From Streptomyces atratus (GTDB lineage: Bacteria; Actinomycetota; Actinomycetes; Streptomycetales; Streptomycetaceae): a stretch of DNA of 64,000 nucleotides. The notes beneath the pieces are model-generated. The model had not been told where the DNA came from. It searched no databases and was given only the letters and a program-made list of their open reading frames with translations. Numbering within the stretch: the stretch's first letter is position 1; each line of letters opens with the position of its first letter. Where the stretch lies: positions 22,231-86,230 of the forward strand of contig NZ_BMRN01000032.1 of NCBI RefSeq assembly GCF_014648655.1, in the 5' to 3' direction. Shown here piece after piece: positions 23,513-32,603 of this stretch. The translations under genes were made by a program, and so were the position numbers.

Positions 23513-25920
23513 AGCAGCGTGAGGTCGTCCGTGCTCGGCTCGGCGAGCTGGGCGACCCGGCCCGCATGCCGCTCCACCATCGACTCGAAGGTCTGCCGAG
23601 CCGTCCGCCCATTGCCGAAGGCCGGGCCCTTGGGAAGCTCCGTGAAGTACTTCAGCAACGCTTCCCCGGCCCCGGACGCCAGGGTGTATTCGTGCTCGTC
23701 GGCCTGCTGCTCGACGATCCGCAGCAGCTCGGCGGGCTCGTAGTCGCTGAAGGTGATGGTCCGTGAAAAGCGGGACGCCACACCGGGGTTGATGGTGAGG
23801 AACCGCTCCATCTCATGGGTGTACCCGGCGACGATGACGACCACCGCGTCCCGGTGGTCCTCCATCAGCTTCACGAGCGTGTCTATTGCCTCCCGGCCGA
23901 AGTCCCGGCCGGAGTCCTCGGGTGACAGGGCGTAGGCCTCGTCGACGAACAACACCCCGCCGCGCGCCCGGTCGAAGGCCTCCTGGGTCCGGATGGCAGT
24001 GGAGCCGATGTGTTCACCGACCAGATCGACGCGGGACACCTCGACCAGATGGCCGCGCTCCAGCACACCGAGCGAGGCGAGGATCTCGCCGTACAGCCGG
24101 GCCACGGTGGTCTTGCCGGTGCCGGGGGAGCCGGTGAAGACGAGATGGCGCCGGACCGACGCGGCCTTGAGCCCGGCCTCCTGACGTCGGCGGCCGACCT
24201 CGATCATGTCGGTGAGGGCGCGCACCTCCCGCTTCACGCTGTCCAGGCCCACCAGCGCGTCCAGTTCCCCGAGGACGGCGTCCGACGCGCGTACCGGCTC
24301 AGCGGCGGGCACCGTGGCCGGGGTGGGCTCAGCGGCACGGGGCCCGGGGACCGCGCCGAGCAGCCCGGATGCCGACTGGGTCGCCGTCAGCACGGTCGGG
24401 GCCGGGGGAGCGGGGGAGCGCAGCGCGCTCTCGTCGCTCGTGCAGTCCTCCACGACGGGCCCCGCTCCCGTGCCGTCGCCGTGGGCGGTGCCCCCCTCGG
24501 CGAACTCGTATCCACCGCGGGCACACCGCTCGGTACGGCAACGGGTCAGAGTCGTACGGCAGCCGTCCATCACATGGAAGCCATAGCCCTCGCTTCCGGT
24601 GACCCGGCAGCTGTGGAAGGTGCCGCGGCCCTCGGCGGAGACGTAGAAACCGGCCTCGGCGGGGGAGGTGACCGTGCAGCGCTCGATCGTCGGGTCGGCG
24701 CCCTTGGTGACGATCACTCCGGTCTGCGCGGCGTCGATGGTGCAGTTGTTCAGCGTGCCGCCGCTGCCGTGGTCGCGGAACCATGCGCCGGTGGACGCCT
24801 CACGGATGCGGCAGTCGTCGAGCTGGGCGGTCGCCCCGTCGCTCACCGACACCGCGGTATTGCGGACCTGGGACAGATCGCTGTCGACCACATCGGCGCG
24901 CGATCCCCGGTCGAGCACGAAGATGGCGTCCGGTACGTCGTGGACCCGGCAGGAGTCCAGTATCACGGTCGCCCCGTCGCTCACCCAGACCGCCGGGTAG
25001 TCGCCCGTACTGTCATGTATTTCGCACTGGTTGGCGTCGACCCGGGTGCCGGGGTCCCAGACGGACAGGCCGTTGCGACCGAACCGGCGCACCGTGGAGC
25101 GGGTCAGGGTGAGGACCGAACGGGAACGCAGATCCACCGCGTTCTCCGGGATGTCGTGGATGTCGCAGTCTGCGAGTGTCAGTACGGCGTCCGTGTCGAG
25201 CGTGACCCCGTCCGCCGAAGTGCGGTGCACCGTGCAGTCGGTGAGGTGGGCGGCCGCGCGAGCGGTCACCTGTATCCCACTGCCCTTGATCTCGTACACC
25301 TCGCAGCCGACGGCCTCCAGGCCGCTGCCCTCGCCGGTGACGCTCAGCCCCGCGCCCGACGCATGGTGGATCCGGCAGCGCTCCAGCCGCGGATGCGCAC
25401 CGTCACGTACCGAGACACCCGACTGGCCGGCCGAGACGACCTCGCACTGCTCGAACACCCCGCCCGCACCGTCGAGTACGGCGATGCCGACCCCGGCCGG
25501 GTTGTCGACCGTGCAGCGGCGTACGGTCGGCCGGGCCGCACCGCGCACCTCGATCCCGGCGGCCGAACGCGTGACGATCCGCAGATCCGCGAGCTCCGGT
25601 GCGCCGTCCTCGACGAGCAGCGCCGGGGCCGTCGAGTCCTGACCCTCCACATGCAGGTCCGAGACGACGGCGGAGGCACGGACGGTCAGCGGCACGCCGT
25701 CGACCGGTGCGATCCGAACGGAACCGACCGCGCCTTCGGGGCCGCGCAGCGTCACCGCGCGGTGCAGCACCAGATTCTCCCGGTAGGTGCCCGGCGCGAC
25801 GGTGAGGACATCACCGTCGGCCGCGGCCTCCAGGGCTGCGGTGAGGGAGGCGTATTCGCCTGTGCGGCGCCGCCACCGCGATGTGCCGGTGTGCGTCACC
25901 TGGACCGTGCCCTGTGCCAT
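23482..25920 (-). CDS. Right-handed beta-helix protein fused to a CbxX-type AAA ATPase
   Basis: 812 residues. Residues about 20-480 form a right-handed parallel beta-helix with many repeating coils (LTVAPGTYRENLVLHRAVTL, then repeated C-x-V/I-x(8-12)-G-V/I patterns). After a Pro/Ala-rich linker (about 490-545) comes a CbxX/CfxQ-like AAA domain: Walker A GSPGTGKTT near residue 594, Walker B GGVLFVDEAYAL near 655, and arginine-containing SRFSRTITFSDY near 717. The ATPase half resembles EccA of type VII secretion systems, but no other ESX gene is nearby. No signal peptide is seen, so the beta-helix is probably cytoplasmic. Confidence 0.9.
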   Translation of the reverse strand: MAQGTVQVTHTGTSRWRRRTGEYASLTAALEAAADGDVLTVAPGTYRENLVLHRAVTLRGPEGAVGSVRIAPVDGVPLTVRASAVVSDLHVEGQDSTAPALLVEDGAPELADLRIVTRSAAGIEVRGAARPTVRRCTVDNPAGVGIAVLDGAGGVFEQCEVVSAGQSGVSVRDGAHPRLERCRIHHASGAGLSVTGEGSGLEAVGCEVYEIKGSGIQVTARAAAHLTDCTVHRTSADGVTLDTDAVLTLADCDIHDIPENAVDLRSRSVLTLTRSTVRRFGRNGLSVWDPGTRVDANQCEIHDSTGDYPAVWVSDGATVILDSCRVHDVPDAIFVLDRGSRADVVDSDLSQVRNTAVSVSDGATAQLDDCRIREASTGAWFRDHGSGGTLNNCTIDAAQTGVIVTKGADPTIERCTVTSPAEAGFYVSAEGRGTFHSCRVTGSEGYGFHVMDGCRTTLTRCRTERCARGGYEFAEGGTAHGDGTGAGPVVEDCTSDESALRSPAPPAPTVLTATQSASGLLGAVPGPRAAEPTPATVPAAEPVRASDAVLGELDALVGLDSVKREVRALTDMIEVGRRRQEAGLKAASVRRHLVFTGSPGTGKTTVARLYGEILASLGVLERGHLVEVSRVDLVGEHIGSTAIRTQEAFDRARGGVLFVDEAYALSPEDSGRDFGREAIDTLVKLMEDHRDAVVVIVAGYTHEMERFLTINPGVASRFSRTITFSDYEPAELLRIVEQQADEHEYTLASGAGEALLKYFTELPKGPAFGNGRTARQTFESMVERHAGRVAQLAEPSTDDLTLLYPEDLPELP

Positions 25921-25992
25921 GGCGCTGTTGTGCCCCCACCTCGTGCGTATGTGATGCCCGTGTCACCGGCCTTGCGGCAGCGACGAACCCCG

Positions 25993-26021
25993 GGCCCGCC
26001 CACCGAGGAAGCGGGCGGGCC
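25993..26021 (-). terminator. Hairpin downstream of the Rv1733c-like gene
   Basis: GGCCCGCCC and GGGCGGGCC are perfect nine-base arms with an 11-base loop, 51 bases past the stop of the minus-strand gene. There is no U tract, as is common in Streptomyces. Confidence 0.6.
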
Positions 26022-26072
26022 GGTCCACCGTAGCGCGCGCGGCGGGCGGGAGTTGACCCGATCGGCAGCTGA

Positions 26073-26681
26073 TCAGCTGCCGGTCCCGGTCCTGCCCCAG
26101 TCCGGACCGGCCTTCGCCCAGGCTCGGTCGATTTGGGTGTACCGCCCCCGCACCATGCGCCAGACGATCAGGCGCCGACCGCCCTCGACCACTCCGACGG
26201 CGAGCAGCGTCGCCCCCACCCCGGCCAGAGCCGCATGCGTATGAGCCGTCGGTGCGTCCATCGGCCGCAGCGCGGGGCGGCCGTCGAGGTCGGTCCAGAT
26301 CTTCACCTCGGCCCCGGGATCCGTCTTGCGGGAGGAGGTGGTCACCGTACCGCGGCGGTCCGTGCCGTCCGGGGCCTTCCAGCGCGCCACCACCGAGGTC
26401 TGCGTGGTGCGCTCCGAGGACACTTCGGGATCGGTGACGAGACGTGATGCTCCCGGGGCCCGGCGTACCACGACCGCGGTCGTGGTACGACGCTGGGCCT
26501 GCTGGGCCTGCACCGATTCCTGCAGGGCGTCGTCCGTGAGCGAACCGCACACCCAGCCCACTGCCGGTGCCGCCAGCACCATGAGAAGCAGTGCGACAAG
26601 AGCCACCCATGCCTCGCGCCGGTCAGTGGCGCGGCGCAGGGGATTGCGCCGCCAACGCCACACTCCCGTAACCGCTCGCAC
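26073..26681 (-). CDS. Rv1733c-like membrane protein
   Basis: 202-residue membrane protein of the Rv1733c type. The N-terminus has WRRNPLRRATDRREAWVALVALLLMVLAAPAVGWV, the family's typical basic stretch and first helix. An extracytoplasmic domain of about 100 residues follows, then a second helix (AALAGVGATLLAVGVVEGGRRLIVW). The actinobacterial family has no known biochemical function. The start is a GTG at 26681. Confidence 0.82.
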   Translation of the reverse strand: MRAVTGVWRWRRNPLRRATDRREAWVALVALLLMVLAAPAVGWVCGSLTDDALQESVQAQQAQRRTTTAVVVRRAPGASRLVTDPEVSSERTTQTSVVARWKAPDGTDRRGTVTTSSRKTDPGAEVKIWTDLDGRPALRPMDAPTAHTHAALAGVGATLLAVGVVEGGRRLIVWRMVRGRYTQIDRAWAKAGPDWGRTGTGS

Positions 26682-26929
26682 AGTCCTGCACCCCCTTCCG
26701 TATCCGTCTTAACCTGATACGGCACGCTTCGCTCGCCGGAGCAGCGAAGAGAGAGCAACCTCACCCTGACCAACGCGCGGACTGCCCCCGTGAGTTCCCC
26801 TGCCTCATCGGTCCGGGCTGACGGTCCGTCCGGGGCGTGTGCGACCGAGGGGCTGTACTGCCGGTGCGGGCACACCGGGGTCGCCGTCGAGTCCCCATGG
26901 CTCGACGGCGACCTCGTGCGATTCCCGGC

Positions 26930-27403
26930 TCAGTACCCCCGGCCCTGGTACGGGCGGTTGTACGGATCCTCGTAGGGCGAGGGTGCCGGGGCGGGGCGCG
27001 GTGACGCCGGACGCATCGCCTCGTAACCGGTGCCGGGTGCGGGCCGCTGCTGTTGCGGCGGGTAGGGCGCCTGGTACCCGCCGCGGGCCGCGGTCGGCTG
27101 CTGCGGGATGTACGGCGCCGGGGCGTGCTGCAACTGTGCGGGCTGCATCGGCGCGTAGCCCTGCTGGGCCGGCTGCTGGTAGCCGTACGACGGATTGGGC
27201 TGGGAAGGCGCCGCGGGAAGAGCCGGCAGCGCCGCCGGGAGAGCCGGCAGATAGCTGTTGCCGGTGTCATAGGCGGCAGGCACTCGGATCGGAGCGATCT
27301 GAGGGGTGCCCCGCTCCGCGACCAGGGAGTCGTAGATCGGAGTGTCGGGGAACGACGGTGCGGCGTAGTAGCCGCCGCCGTAGGTGGAGCGGGGGGAGGT
27401 CAT
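26930..27403 (-). CDS. Proline/glutamine-rich DUF6643-like protein
   Basis: 157-residue low-complexity protein. A short conserved-looking N-terminus (MTSPRSTYGGGYYAAPSFPDTPIYDSLVAERG) is followed by Pro/Ala/Gln/Tyr-rich sequence (YGYQQPAQQGYAPMQPAQ) with no globular domain. It resembles the Streptomyces DUF6643 family. The start is an ATG with a GGGGGGAGG-like complement just upstream. Function unknown; probably disordered. Confidence 0.72.
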   Translation of the reverse strand: MTSPRSTYGGGYYAAPSFPDTPIYDSLVAERGTPQIAPIRVPAAYDTGNSYLPALPAALPALPAAPSQPNPSYGYQQPAQQGYAPMQPAQLQHAPAPYIPQQPTAARGGYQAPYPPQQQRPAPGTGYEAMRPASPRPAPAPSPYEDPYNRPYQGRGY

Positions 27404-27408
27404 GACAC

Positions 27409-28008
27409 CTAAGTTAAGCCCACGATGTGCCGGTTGGGGAGACCCAATCTTGGGATCATCCGTTTTACGCTGGTTCTGTCTGTCTGACCTGCTGAAACAT
27501 CGTCAAAGCTTCCGTTGACAGCGGGGGTGCGAGCGCGGGTCATCTCGCGGTGGGTGCGGCGTTGTCCGCGCTCGCGGGTTTCGTCCGGGGCGCTCGGGGA
27601 GAGGGGCGGCGGCCGCAGCTTGGCCAGGCGGGCGAACCCGGCCGCCGTGAGCGCTGCGGGATCGACGCGGGCGAACGCGTCACGCAACGTGCGCTCGCCG
27701 GGAACGCGGTAGCACCCGGCGAACGGATCGTAGGGGCAGCCGAGCCGGGCCAGGACCTCCTGCTCACACCGACGTGCCCATCCCGCAATCGCCACCAGGG
27801 AGTTGTGGTCGGCGCAGGTCATCGCGCAGACGCCGACGGCCAGCAGCGTTGCCAGGGCGAAGCGTCGCCCACGGCGATCTCGCGGATCGAGCACTCGGGC
27901 CAGTGCGTCGAGCAGCCCGGACGGCACCACTGCCCTGGACCGTGACGCCCCGGAGGCGGTCGGTGGCGGGAGCAGAGCGGACGGGAAAGATGATGAGGCA
28001 ACGAGCAC
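27409..28008 (-). pseudogene. N-terminal fragment of an ISAs1-like DDE transposase
   Basis: The frame begins like ISAs1-family transposases: LLDALARVLDPRDRRGRRFALATLLAVGVCAMTCADHNSLVAIAGWA, then GERTLRDAFARVDPAAL. After about residue 130 the transposase similarity ends and the frame runs into unrelated Arg/Thr-rich sequence, without the DDE catalytic core. It is therefore a truncated relic, probably the edge of an old insertion. Confidence 0.7.
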
Positions 28009-28015
28009 GGCGACC

Positions 28016-28490
28016 TTACCGGGGCCGGACCGAGTTGCCGGTCGGTGCGGCGAGTTCTTTGCTCATGAAGATGCGGCTGGTGCCCGGTGGATCGCAGGGG
28101 ACCTCTCCCAGACGCTTCCACCCTTGTTTGTGATAGAAGCCGGGGGCCTGGAAGGTGATCGTGTAGAGCACTGTGCGGCAGCCGCGGGCGTGGGCCTCGT
28201 CCTCGGCCTGCCGAAGGATCTCTTCCCAGCCCGCTGCCACGCAGCTGAGGCGGCAGGTAGAAGAGGTCGATGAAGAACAGCCCGAGCGAGGTGCGCCCGG
28301 TCAGTCCGCCGACCGCCTGGTGCGTCTCGGGATCACGGACCAGGACGGCGAGCGGTTTGCGGTCGGCGATTCCCGTGAGCTCTGTGTTGAAGCGGTCCAG
28401 CGCGTCGGAGATTGCCGCGATGTCCGCTGGGATGGGGGCGTCGGTGACCACGAGGTCCGTCCGGGGTTCGGGCTGGGGTGACGCGGTCAT
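28016..28490 (-). pseudogene. Frameshifted GNAT acetyltransferase
   Basis: The first half (from ATG 28490) reads LAVLVRDPETHQAVGGLTGRTSLGLFFIDLFYLPPQLRGSGLG, containing the acetyl-CoA-binding RGSGLG loop. The second half is in another frame: WEEILRQAEDEAHARGCRTVLYTITFQAPGFYHKQGWKRLGEV, the normal GNAT C-terminus. The two join at about 28222-28226 if a single base is added. So this is a one-base frameshift in an otherwise intact gene, either real or a sequencing error. It is divergent from the ArsR-type regulator. Confidence 0.75.
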
Positions 28491-28589
28491 GGTTGCTCCA
28501 GAGGTGAGCGGAGGCGGCACGGCCTCGCGGGCAGATGCAGGTGCGGGGTCGGCGAGCCCTGCGCACGTGCCGACGCTAGGACGTGGACG

Positions 28590-28607
28590 CTTCGACGAAC
28601 GTCGAAG
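28590..28607. promoter_or_regulatory. Operator-like palindrome for the ArsR-type regulator
   Basis: CTTCGAC-GAAC-GTCGAAG: perfect seven-base arms, 23 bases before the regulator's start and in the divergent promoter shared with the GNAT gene. Confidence 0.65.
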
Positions 28608-28629
28608 GGACGTCGGCGACAATGGGAAC

Positions 28630-29343
28630 GTGGACATTCAGCGTGCAGGTCAGGATGTGGGTGTGGACCTGGCGGGCGTGGCCGGGTTGTTGGCCGACGG
28701 AACCCGGGCAGCCTTCTGCCTGGCGCTGCTCGACGGCCGGGCGTGGACGGCGAATGAGCTCGCGCGTTATGCCGGGGTCGCACCGTCCACCGCGACGTCG
28801 CATCTGAACCTGCTCGTGAGCGGCGGGCTCCTCGTCGAGGAGCGGCACGGACGCCACCGTTACGTACGGGTGGCCGACCGCAGGGTGGTCGAACTGATCG
28901 AGAGTCTTGCCGCGCTGGCACCGCAGGGCAGCGCCCGACCACGTTCGCTGTCGGCCTCCGGCCGACAGCAGGCACTGGCCCGTGCGCGGCTGTGTTACGA
29001 CCACCTGGCCGGAGCCGTCGCGCTGGCGATCACCGACGCGATGATCGAGCGCGGCCTGCTGGAGTGGGGGCCCGAGCCGGGCCTGACCGGCAAGGGCGCC
29101 CTCTGGCTGGCCGAGGCCGGTATCACGGTGCCTGGCGGCTCACGCCGACCGCCGGTGCGCGCATGCCTTGACTGGACCGAGCGCCGTCCCCACCTGGCGG
29201 GCGCGGTGGGTGCTGCCCTGTGCGCCCACGCACTCGCCACCGGATGGATGACGCGCATCGGCACTACCCGCGCCCTCATCGTGACGCCCGCCGGCCGTCG
29301 GGCATGGCACGACCACCTCGGCCTGCCGCCAGCTGAACTCTGA
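28630..29343 (+). CDS. ArsR-type winged-helix regulator with extended C-terminus
   Basis: 237 residues. The ArsR/SmtB-like winged helix is VAGLLADGTRAAFCLALLDGRAWTANELARYAGVAPSTATSHLNLLVSGGLLVEERHGRHRYVRVA. The C-terminal 130 residues (about 100-237) form a second part with HLAGAVALAITDAMIERGLLEW, seen in longer members of this family, probably for dimerisation or ligand binding. No Cys metal-site motif is seen in the recognition helix. The start is a GTG at 28630 next to a perfect palindrome, so autoregulation is likely. Confidence 0.88.
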   Translation: MDIQRAGQDVGVDLAGVAGLLADGTRAAFCLALLDGRAWTANELARYAGVAPSTATSHLNLLVSGGLLVEERHGRHRYVRVADRRVVELIESLAALAPQGSARPRSLSASGRQQALARARLCYDHLAGAVALAITDAMIERGLLEWGPEPGLTGKGALWLAEAGITVPGGSRRPPVRACLDWTERRPHLAGAVGAALCAHALATGWMTRIGTTRALIVTPAGRRAWHDHLGLPPAEL

Positions 29344-30246
29344 TCCTTTGGCGGTCGTCGACAATGTAGACGCGGCCGACCCCACGGCAGTCGGCAAGGC
29401 GAATGTTGTCCGATGCGCACCAGACACCCTCGTGATCTACAAGCTCCGCGCTCGTACTGAGTCCGGGCCACACCCACGCCCGTGACCAAGTTGGGCGAAC
29501 AGGACTCTCCCCGGGGCCCTGGTGACGCCCCCGGGCCCCGTGGGGGCCGTCATGTGCGTCTTGGGCGTAATATCTGCCTGAACATGTCAAATGTCCGTCA
29601 GCTCGCGTCCCGGACTCGCGCTCCTGGGTAACCAACTCCCTTCGTAGGTAAGGGGATTCGAGAGCGGACATGGCAGTCCATCGCGGGCGACGGTGTTGTC
29701 GTGGCGTTGAGCGGGTGCTCCGGAGGCGGGGGAGCGCAGGAGCCTGCTGGGTCGCGATGCTCGTTCGACGCTGATTCCGGCACAGCGTCATGACGCTCGC
29801 TCGGCCGGCTGTCGAGCCCAAGCCGAAGATCCTGGCCGGCCCCCGCGGTCTCGATCTCGGTGGTTGCCAGTGCGCGGTTGCGGCACACGGAGAACCAGAA
29901 GGACCAGACGATCAGGAGACGCCCCCGAGGCCGGTGACGAGCCTGTTTATTCTGCGGTAGCGGACGTACATCGCGCCGATGCCGAGCGCGAGCCGGCCCA
30001 CCCCAACCAGCCGTGGATCCAGCACGCTGCGGACGTCTCGCCCACTGACGACGCCCCGGCGCTCGCCGCTCGCCGCTCGTCCAGCACATCGCCTCGCTCT
30101 TGAGCGGGGGCTGCTCAAGGGTGAAGTGCCGGGGCTGACCGAGCGGCTGTGCGGCAGTACGAGCACTGCCGCCTCGGTCTCACCGCCTGCGGGTGTCATG
30201 TCCTCGACGGCAGCTGCCGAGTCTCGCGCCCCCCGTATGAACGCCG
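29344..30246. other. 900-base stretch without an intact gene
   Basis: No convincing coding sequence. A GC-rich hairpin lies near 29512-29540. Around 30085-30150 two plus-strand frames give GEVPGLTERL and AVRQYEHCRLGLTA, which faintly resemble an ISL3-type transposase. I treat this as a possible transposon graveyard, with low certainty. Confidence 0.35.
29512..29540 (+). terminator. GC-rich hairpin downstream of the ArsR-type gene
   Basis: CGGGGCCC (29512-29519) and GGGCCCCG (29533-29540) are perfect arms with a 13-base loop, about 170 bases past the regulator's stop. There is no following U tract. Confidence 0.35.
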
Positions 30247-31893
30247 TCAGCTCTCCGCTCCGTCGCCGGTCCGCCGGAGGGCGGCCTGTGCCGAGGCGAG
30301 GCGTTCGGCTTCGTTGCGGCCCGTGGTCCTGCCGCCCGTGACGTCGTCGGCCCAGCCCAGCAGCCGGTGCAGCTGTGGGTCGGTCGAGGACGCGTCGATG
30401 CGGGGCTCGCCGACGACGACCTCTCCGCCCGTTCCGTCAAGGGCGATGAAGGTGCCTTCGGGCAGGGTGCGTCCGCCTGCCCGGACGCAGCCGTCGGCGG
30501 CGTCGACGGTGAGGTTCGCGGCACCCACGACGGCGGGTTTCCCCATCGACCGCGCCACCACGGCCGCATGACTCGTCGGGCCGCCGCGAGCGGTGACCAC
30601 CCCGGCGGCGGCGGCCAGGCCGTGCATGTCGAGCGGGGAGGTTTCGGGGCGCAGCAGGACGACCGGCCCTCCCGCGGCGAGCCGGGCCGCGCTGTCGGCG
30701 GTGGTCGCCACTCGGCCGACAGCGACTCCCGGGGAGGCGCCCAGCCCCCGGGTGAACAGGTCGCGGGGTTCGATCGCCGTGATCCGAGGCGTACGTACGT
30801 GGGTGAGGTGCTGCGGTGAAACGCGGAGCAGCGCCTCGTCGCGCCCGATCGTTCCCGCGTCGGCCAGATCGACCGCGACCCGGACTGCTGCGCGCCCGAC
30901 GAACCGCCCGCGGCGCACCTGCAGGATCCACAGTTCGCCCGCCTCGAAGGTGAACTCGACGTAGCACGCGTCGCGGTAGTTCTCCTCGAGCCGGGTCAGG
31001 GCGGACAGCAGGCGGGTCCACACCTCGGGTTCCCGGTCGGCCAGTTCGCTCAGGGGCTCGGTCAGTGACGAGCCCGAGACGACGTCTTCGCCTTGGCGGC
31101 CGAACAGGGCCTCACCGAACGGGACATGCTCGCCGGTGTTGGGATCACGGCTGAACGCGACGCCCGTCCCGCTGCGTTGGTCACGATTGCCGAACACCAT
31201 CGCCTGTACGGTCACGGCGGTGCCGAGGTCGTGCGGGATGCCGTGCAGTTCGCGGTAGGTCTTCGCGCGCGGTGTGTTCCACGACGAGAACACGGCCTCG
31301 ACGGCGAGCTCCAACTGGCGGGTGGCGTCCTCGGGCACGCTGTCGCCGCTGCGTTCTGCGATGAGCTGTTCGACGTCCTGGATCGCCTCGGCGAGGCGGC
31401 TCGTGTCGGTGTCCTGTCCGGCGAGCGCACGGTCGATGCCCGCCAGGCTCTCCGGGCCCACGCCGGCGACCTCGGAGGCGAAGCTGGTCAGAAACCTCAG
31501 CCGCGAGTCGAGTGCGAACCGCAGGTCGCCCGTCTCGTCGGCCAGGGTGGTGGTCGCCTCGGTGGTGAGCCCGAGGTTGAGGACGGTGCTCATCATGCCG
31601 GGCATCGACACGCTGCCGCCGGAGCGGACGGACACCGCAAGCGGTCGCTGTGGACCGCCGAGCCTGCGTTGCGTGGCGGCTTCGAGGTCGTCGACGGCGG
31701 CCGCCAGTTCGGCGTCGAGGCCGCTGGGCAGCCCTCCGGTGCGGAGGAAGGTGCGGCACGCCTCCGTGCTGATGACGAAGCCCGGCGGCACGGGCAGTCC
31801 CAGACGGCGGAGCACGACGAGACCGAGTGCCTTGCCGCCGAGGACTTCCGCCGTCTCCTCGACCTCGGCCGAAATCGGGTGAATCCAGGTCAT
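30247..31893 (-). CDS. PPDK-like protein lacking the PEP/pyruvate barrel
   Basis: 548 residues. The N-terminal ATP-grasp region has GGKALGLVVLRRLGLPVPPGFVIST and the PPDK signature SVRSGGSVSMPGMMSTVLNLGL, then AVTVQAMVFGNRDQRSGTGVAFSRDPNTGE. The central phosphohistidine swivel domain has ARGGPTSHAAVVARSMGKPAVVG with the phosphorylated His. Pyruvate phosphate dikinases are about 870-900 residues; the C-terminal TIM barrel that binds PEP/pyruvate is absent. So it can phosphorylate its own His, but the acceptor is unknown. It is the last gene of an operon with two regulator-like genes. The long open frame upstream of 31893 is not coding. Confidence 0.85.
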   Translation of the reverse strand: MTWIHPISAEVEETAEVLGGKALGLVVLRRLGLPVPPGFVISTEACRTFLRTGGLPSGLDAELAAAVDDLEAATQRRLGGPQRPLAVSVRSGGSVSMPGMMSTVLNLGLTTEATTTLADETGDLRFALDSRLRFLTSFASEVAGVGPESLAGIDRALAGQDTDTSRLAEAIQDVEQLIAERSGDSVPEDATRQLELAVEAVFSSWNTPRAKTYRELHGIPHDLGTAVTVQAMVFGNRDQRSGTGVAFSRDPNTGEHVPFGEALFGRQGEDVVSGSSLTEPLSELADREPEVWTRLLSALTRLEENYRDACYVEFTFEAGELWILQVRRGRFVGRAAVRVAVDLADAGTIGRDEALLRVSPQHLTHVRTPRITAIEPRDLFTRGLGASPGVAVGRVATTADSAARLAAGGPVVLLRPETSPLDMHGLAAAAGVVTARGGPTSHAAVVARSMGKPAVVGAANLTVDAADGCVRAGGRTLPEGTFIALDGTGGEVVVGEPRIDASSTDPQLHRLLGWADDVTGGRTTGRNEAERLASAQAALRRTGDGAES

Positions 31894-31970
31894 CGCGTGG
31901 TCATCTCTGCGTCGCCTTTGCTGGTTCGGCTGCGGGGTCTGCGCCATGCGCGGGGTGGCGGGCGGCGAAT

Positions 31971-32603
31971 TCAATGGCGCGGGATGCCGAGGGTGGCCAG
32001 CAGGTCCTCGTGCAGCTGGAACCACACGGTGTGATACGAGGACGTGCTGTCCGTCACGTACTCCAGAGCGCCGGCCCTCGCCCGGGCGAGCGCGTCGGCG
32101 AGCCGGACGGGGTAGCGCTGGAAGCGGAGCAACGCCGCGGACAGCTCGGCGCAGAGGGGCTCGGCACGCTGGTGGAACTCCGTGAACCGGTCGAGCACCC
32201 GGGCGTCGTAGGAGGGATCGCTGTGGTCGTTCATCGTCATGGAGCCGTCTACGGTGCGGGTCTGCCATGCCGTGCAGAGATCGAGCAGCTCGGGGTTGAG
32301 TACCAGGAACCGGTCGAACGCCGCGGTCAGTCGGGCCCGGGCTCCGGCTTCCTCCAACTCGTCGGCGATCTGCTCGGCGTCCGCGGCTCGGCCCTCCTCC
32401 GTAAGGCCCCATCCGCCGAAGTCGCCCGCGGCATGGGTGACGAGTCCGGCCACGGCGAGGTCGATCAGTTCCGATTCGACGTCGGACTCGGGGAGTCCCG
32501 ACGCCCTGGCCACCCCGGAGAGGCCGGAGAAGCCGATGCAGCGGAGGGTGTGAAGCACCAGCAGGTCGGTGCTGGTGGTGTGGGACGAAACAGGCTGGGT
32601 CAT
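31971..32603 (-). CDS. Winged-helix protein of the PPDK-like operon
   Basis: 210 residues. The N-terminal part (residues about 10-75) looks like a winged helix (LVLHTLRCIGFSGLSGVARASGLPESDVESELIDLAVAGLV), followed by a helical domain with DRFLVLNPELLDLCTAWQTR and a C-terminal helix pair. It overlaps the TetR gene by four bases and precedes the PPDK-like gene by 77 bases. Its link with the kinase-like protein suggests a regulator or partner; I know no experimental function. Confidence 0.65.
   Translation of the reverse strand: MTQPVSSHTTSTDLLVLHTLRCIGFSGLSGVARASGLPESDVESELIDLAVAGLVTHAAGDFGGWGLTEEGRAADAEQIADELEEAGARARLTAAFDRFLVLNPELLDLCTAWQTRTVDGSMTMNDHSDPSYDARVLDRFTEFHQRAEPLCAELSAALLRFQRYPVRLADALARARAGALEYVTDSTSSYHTVWFQLHEDLLATLGIPRH

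Noticed and set aside
23885..24140. AAA domain as evidence of a type VII secretion locus
   Set aside because: EccA-like ATPase similarity alone is not enough: no EccB/C/D/E, mycosin or WXG100 genes are present in the window.
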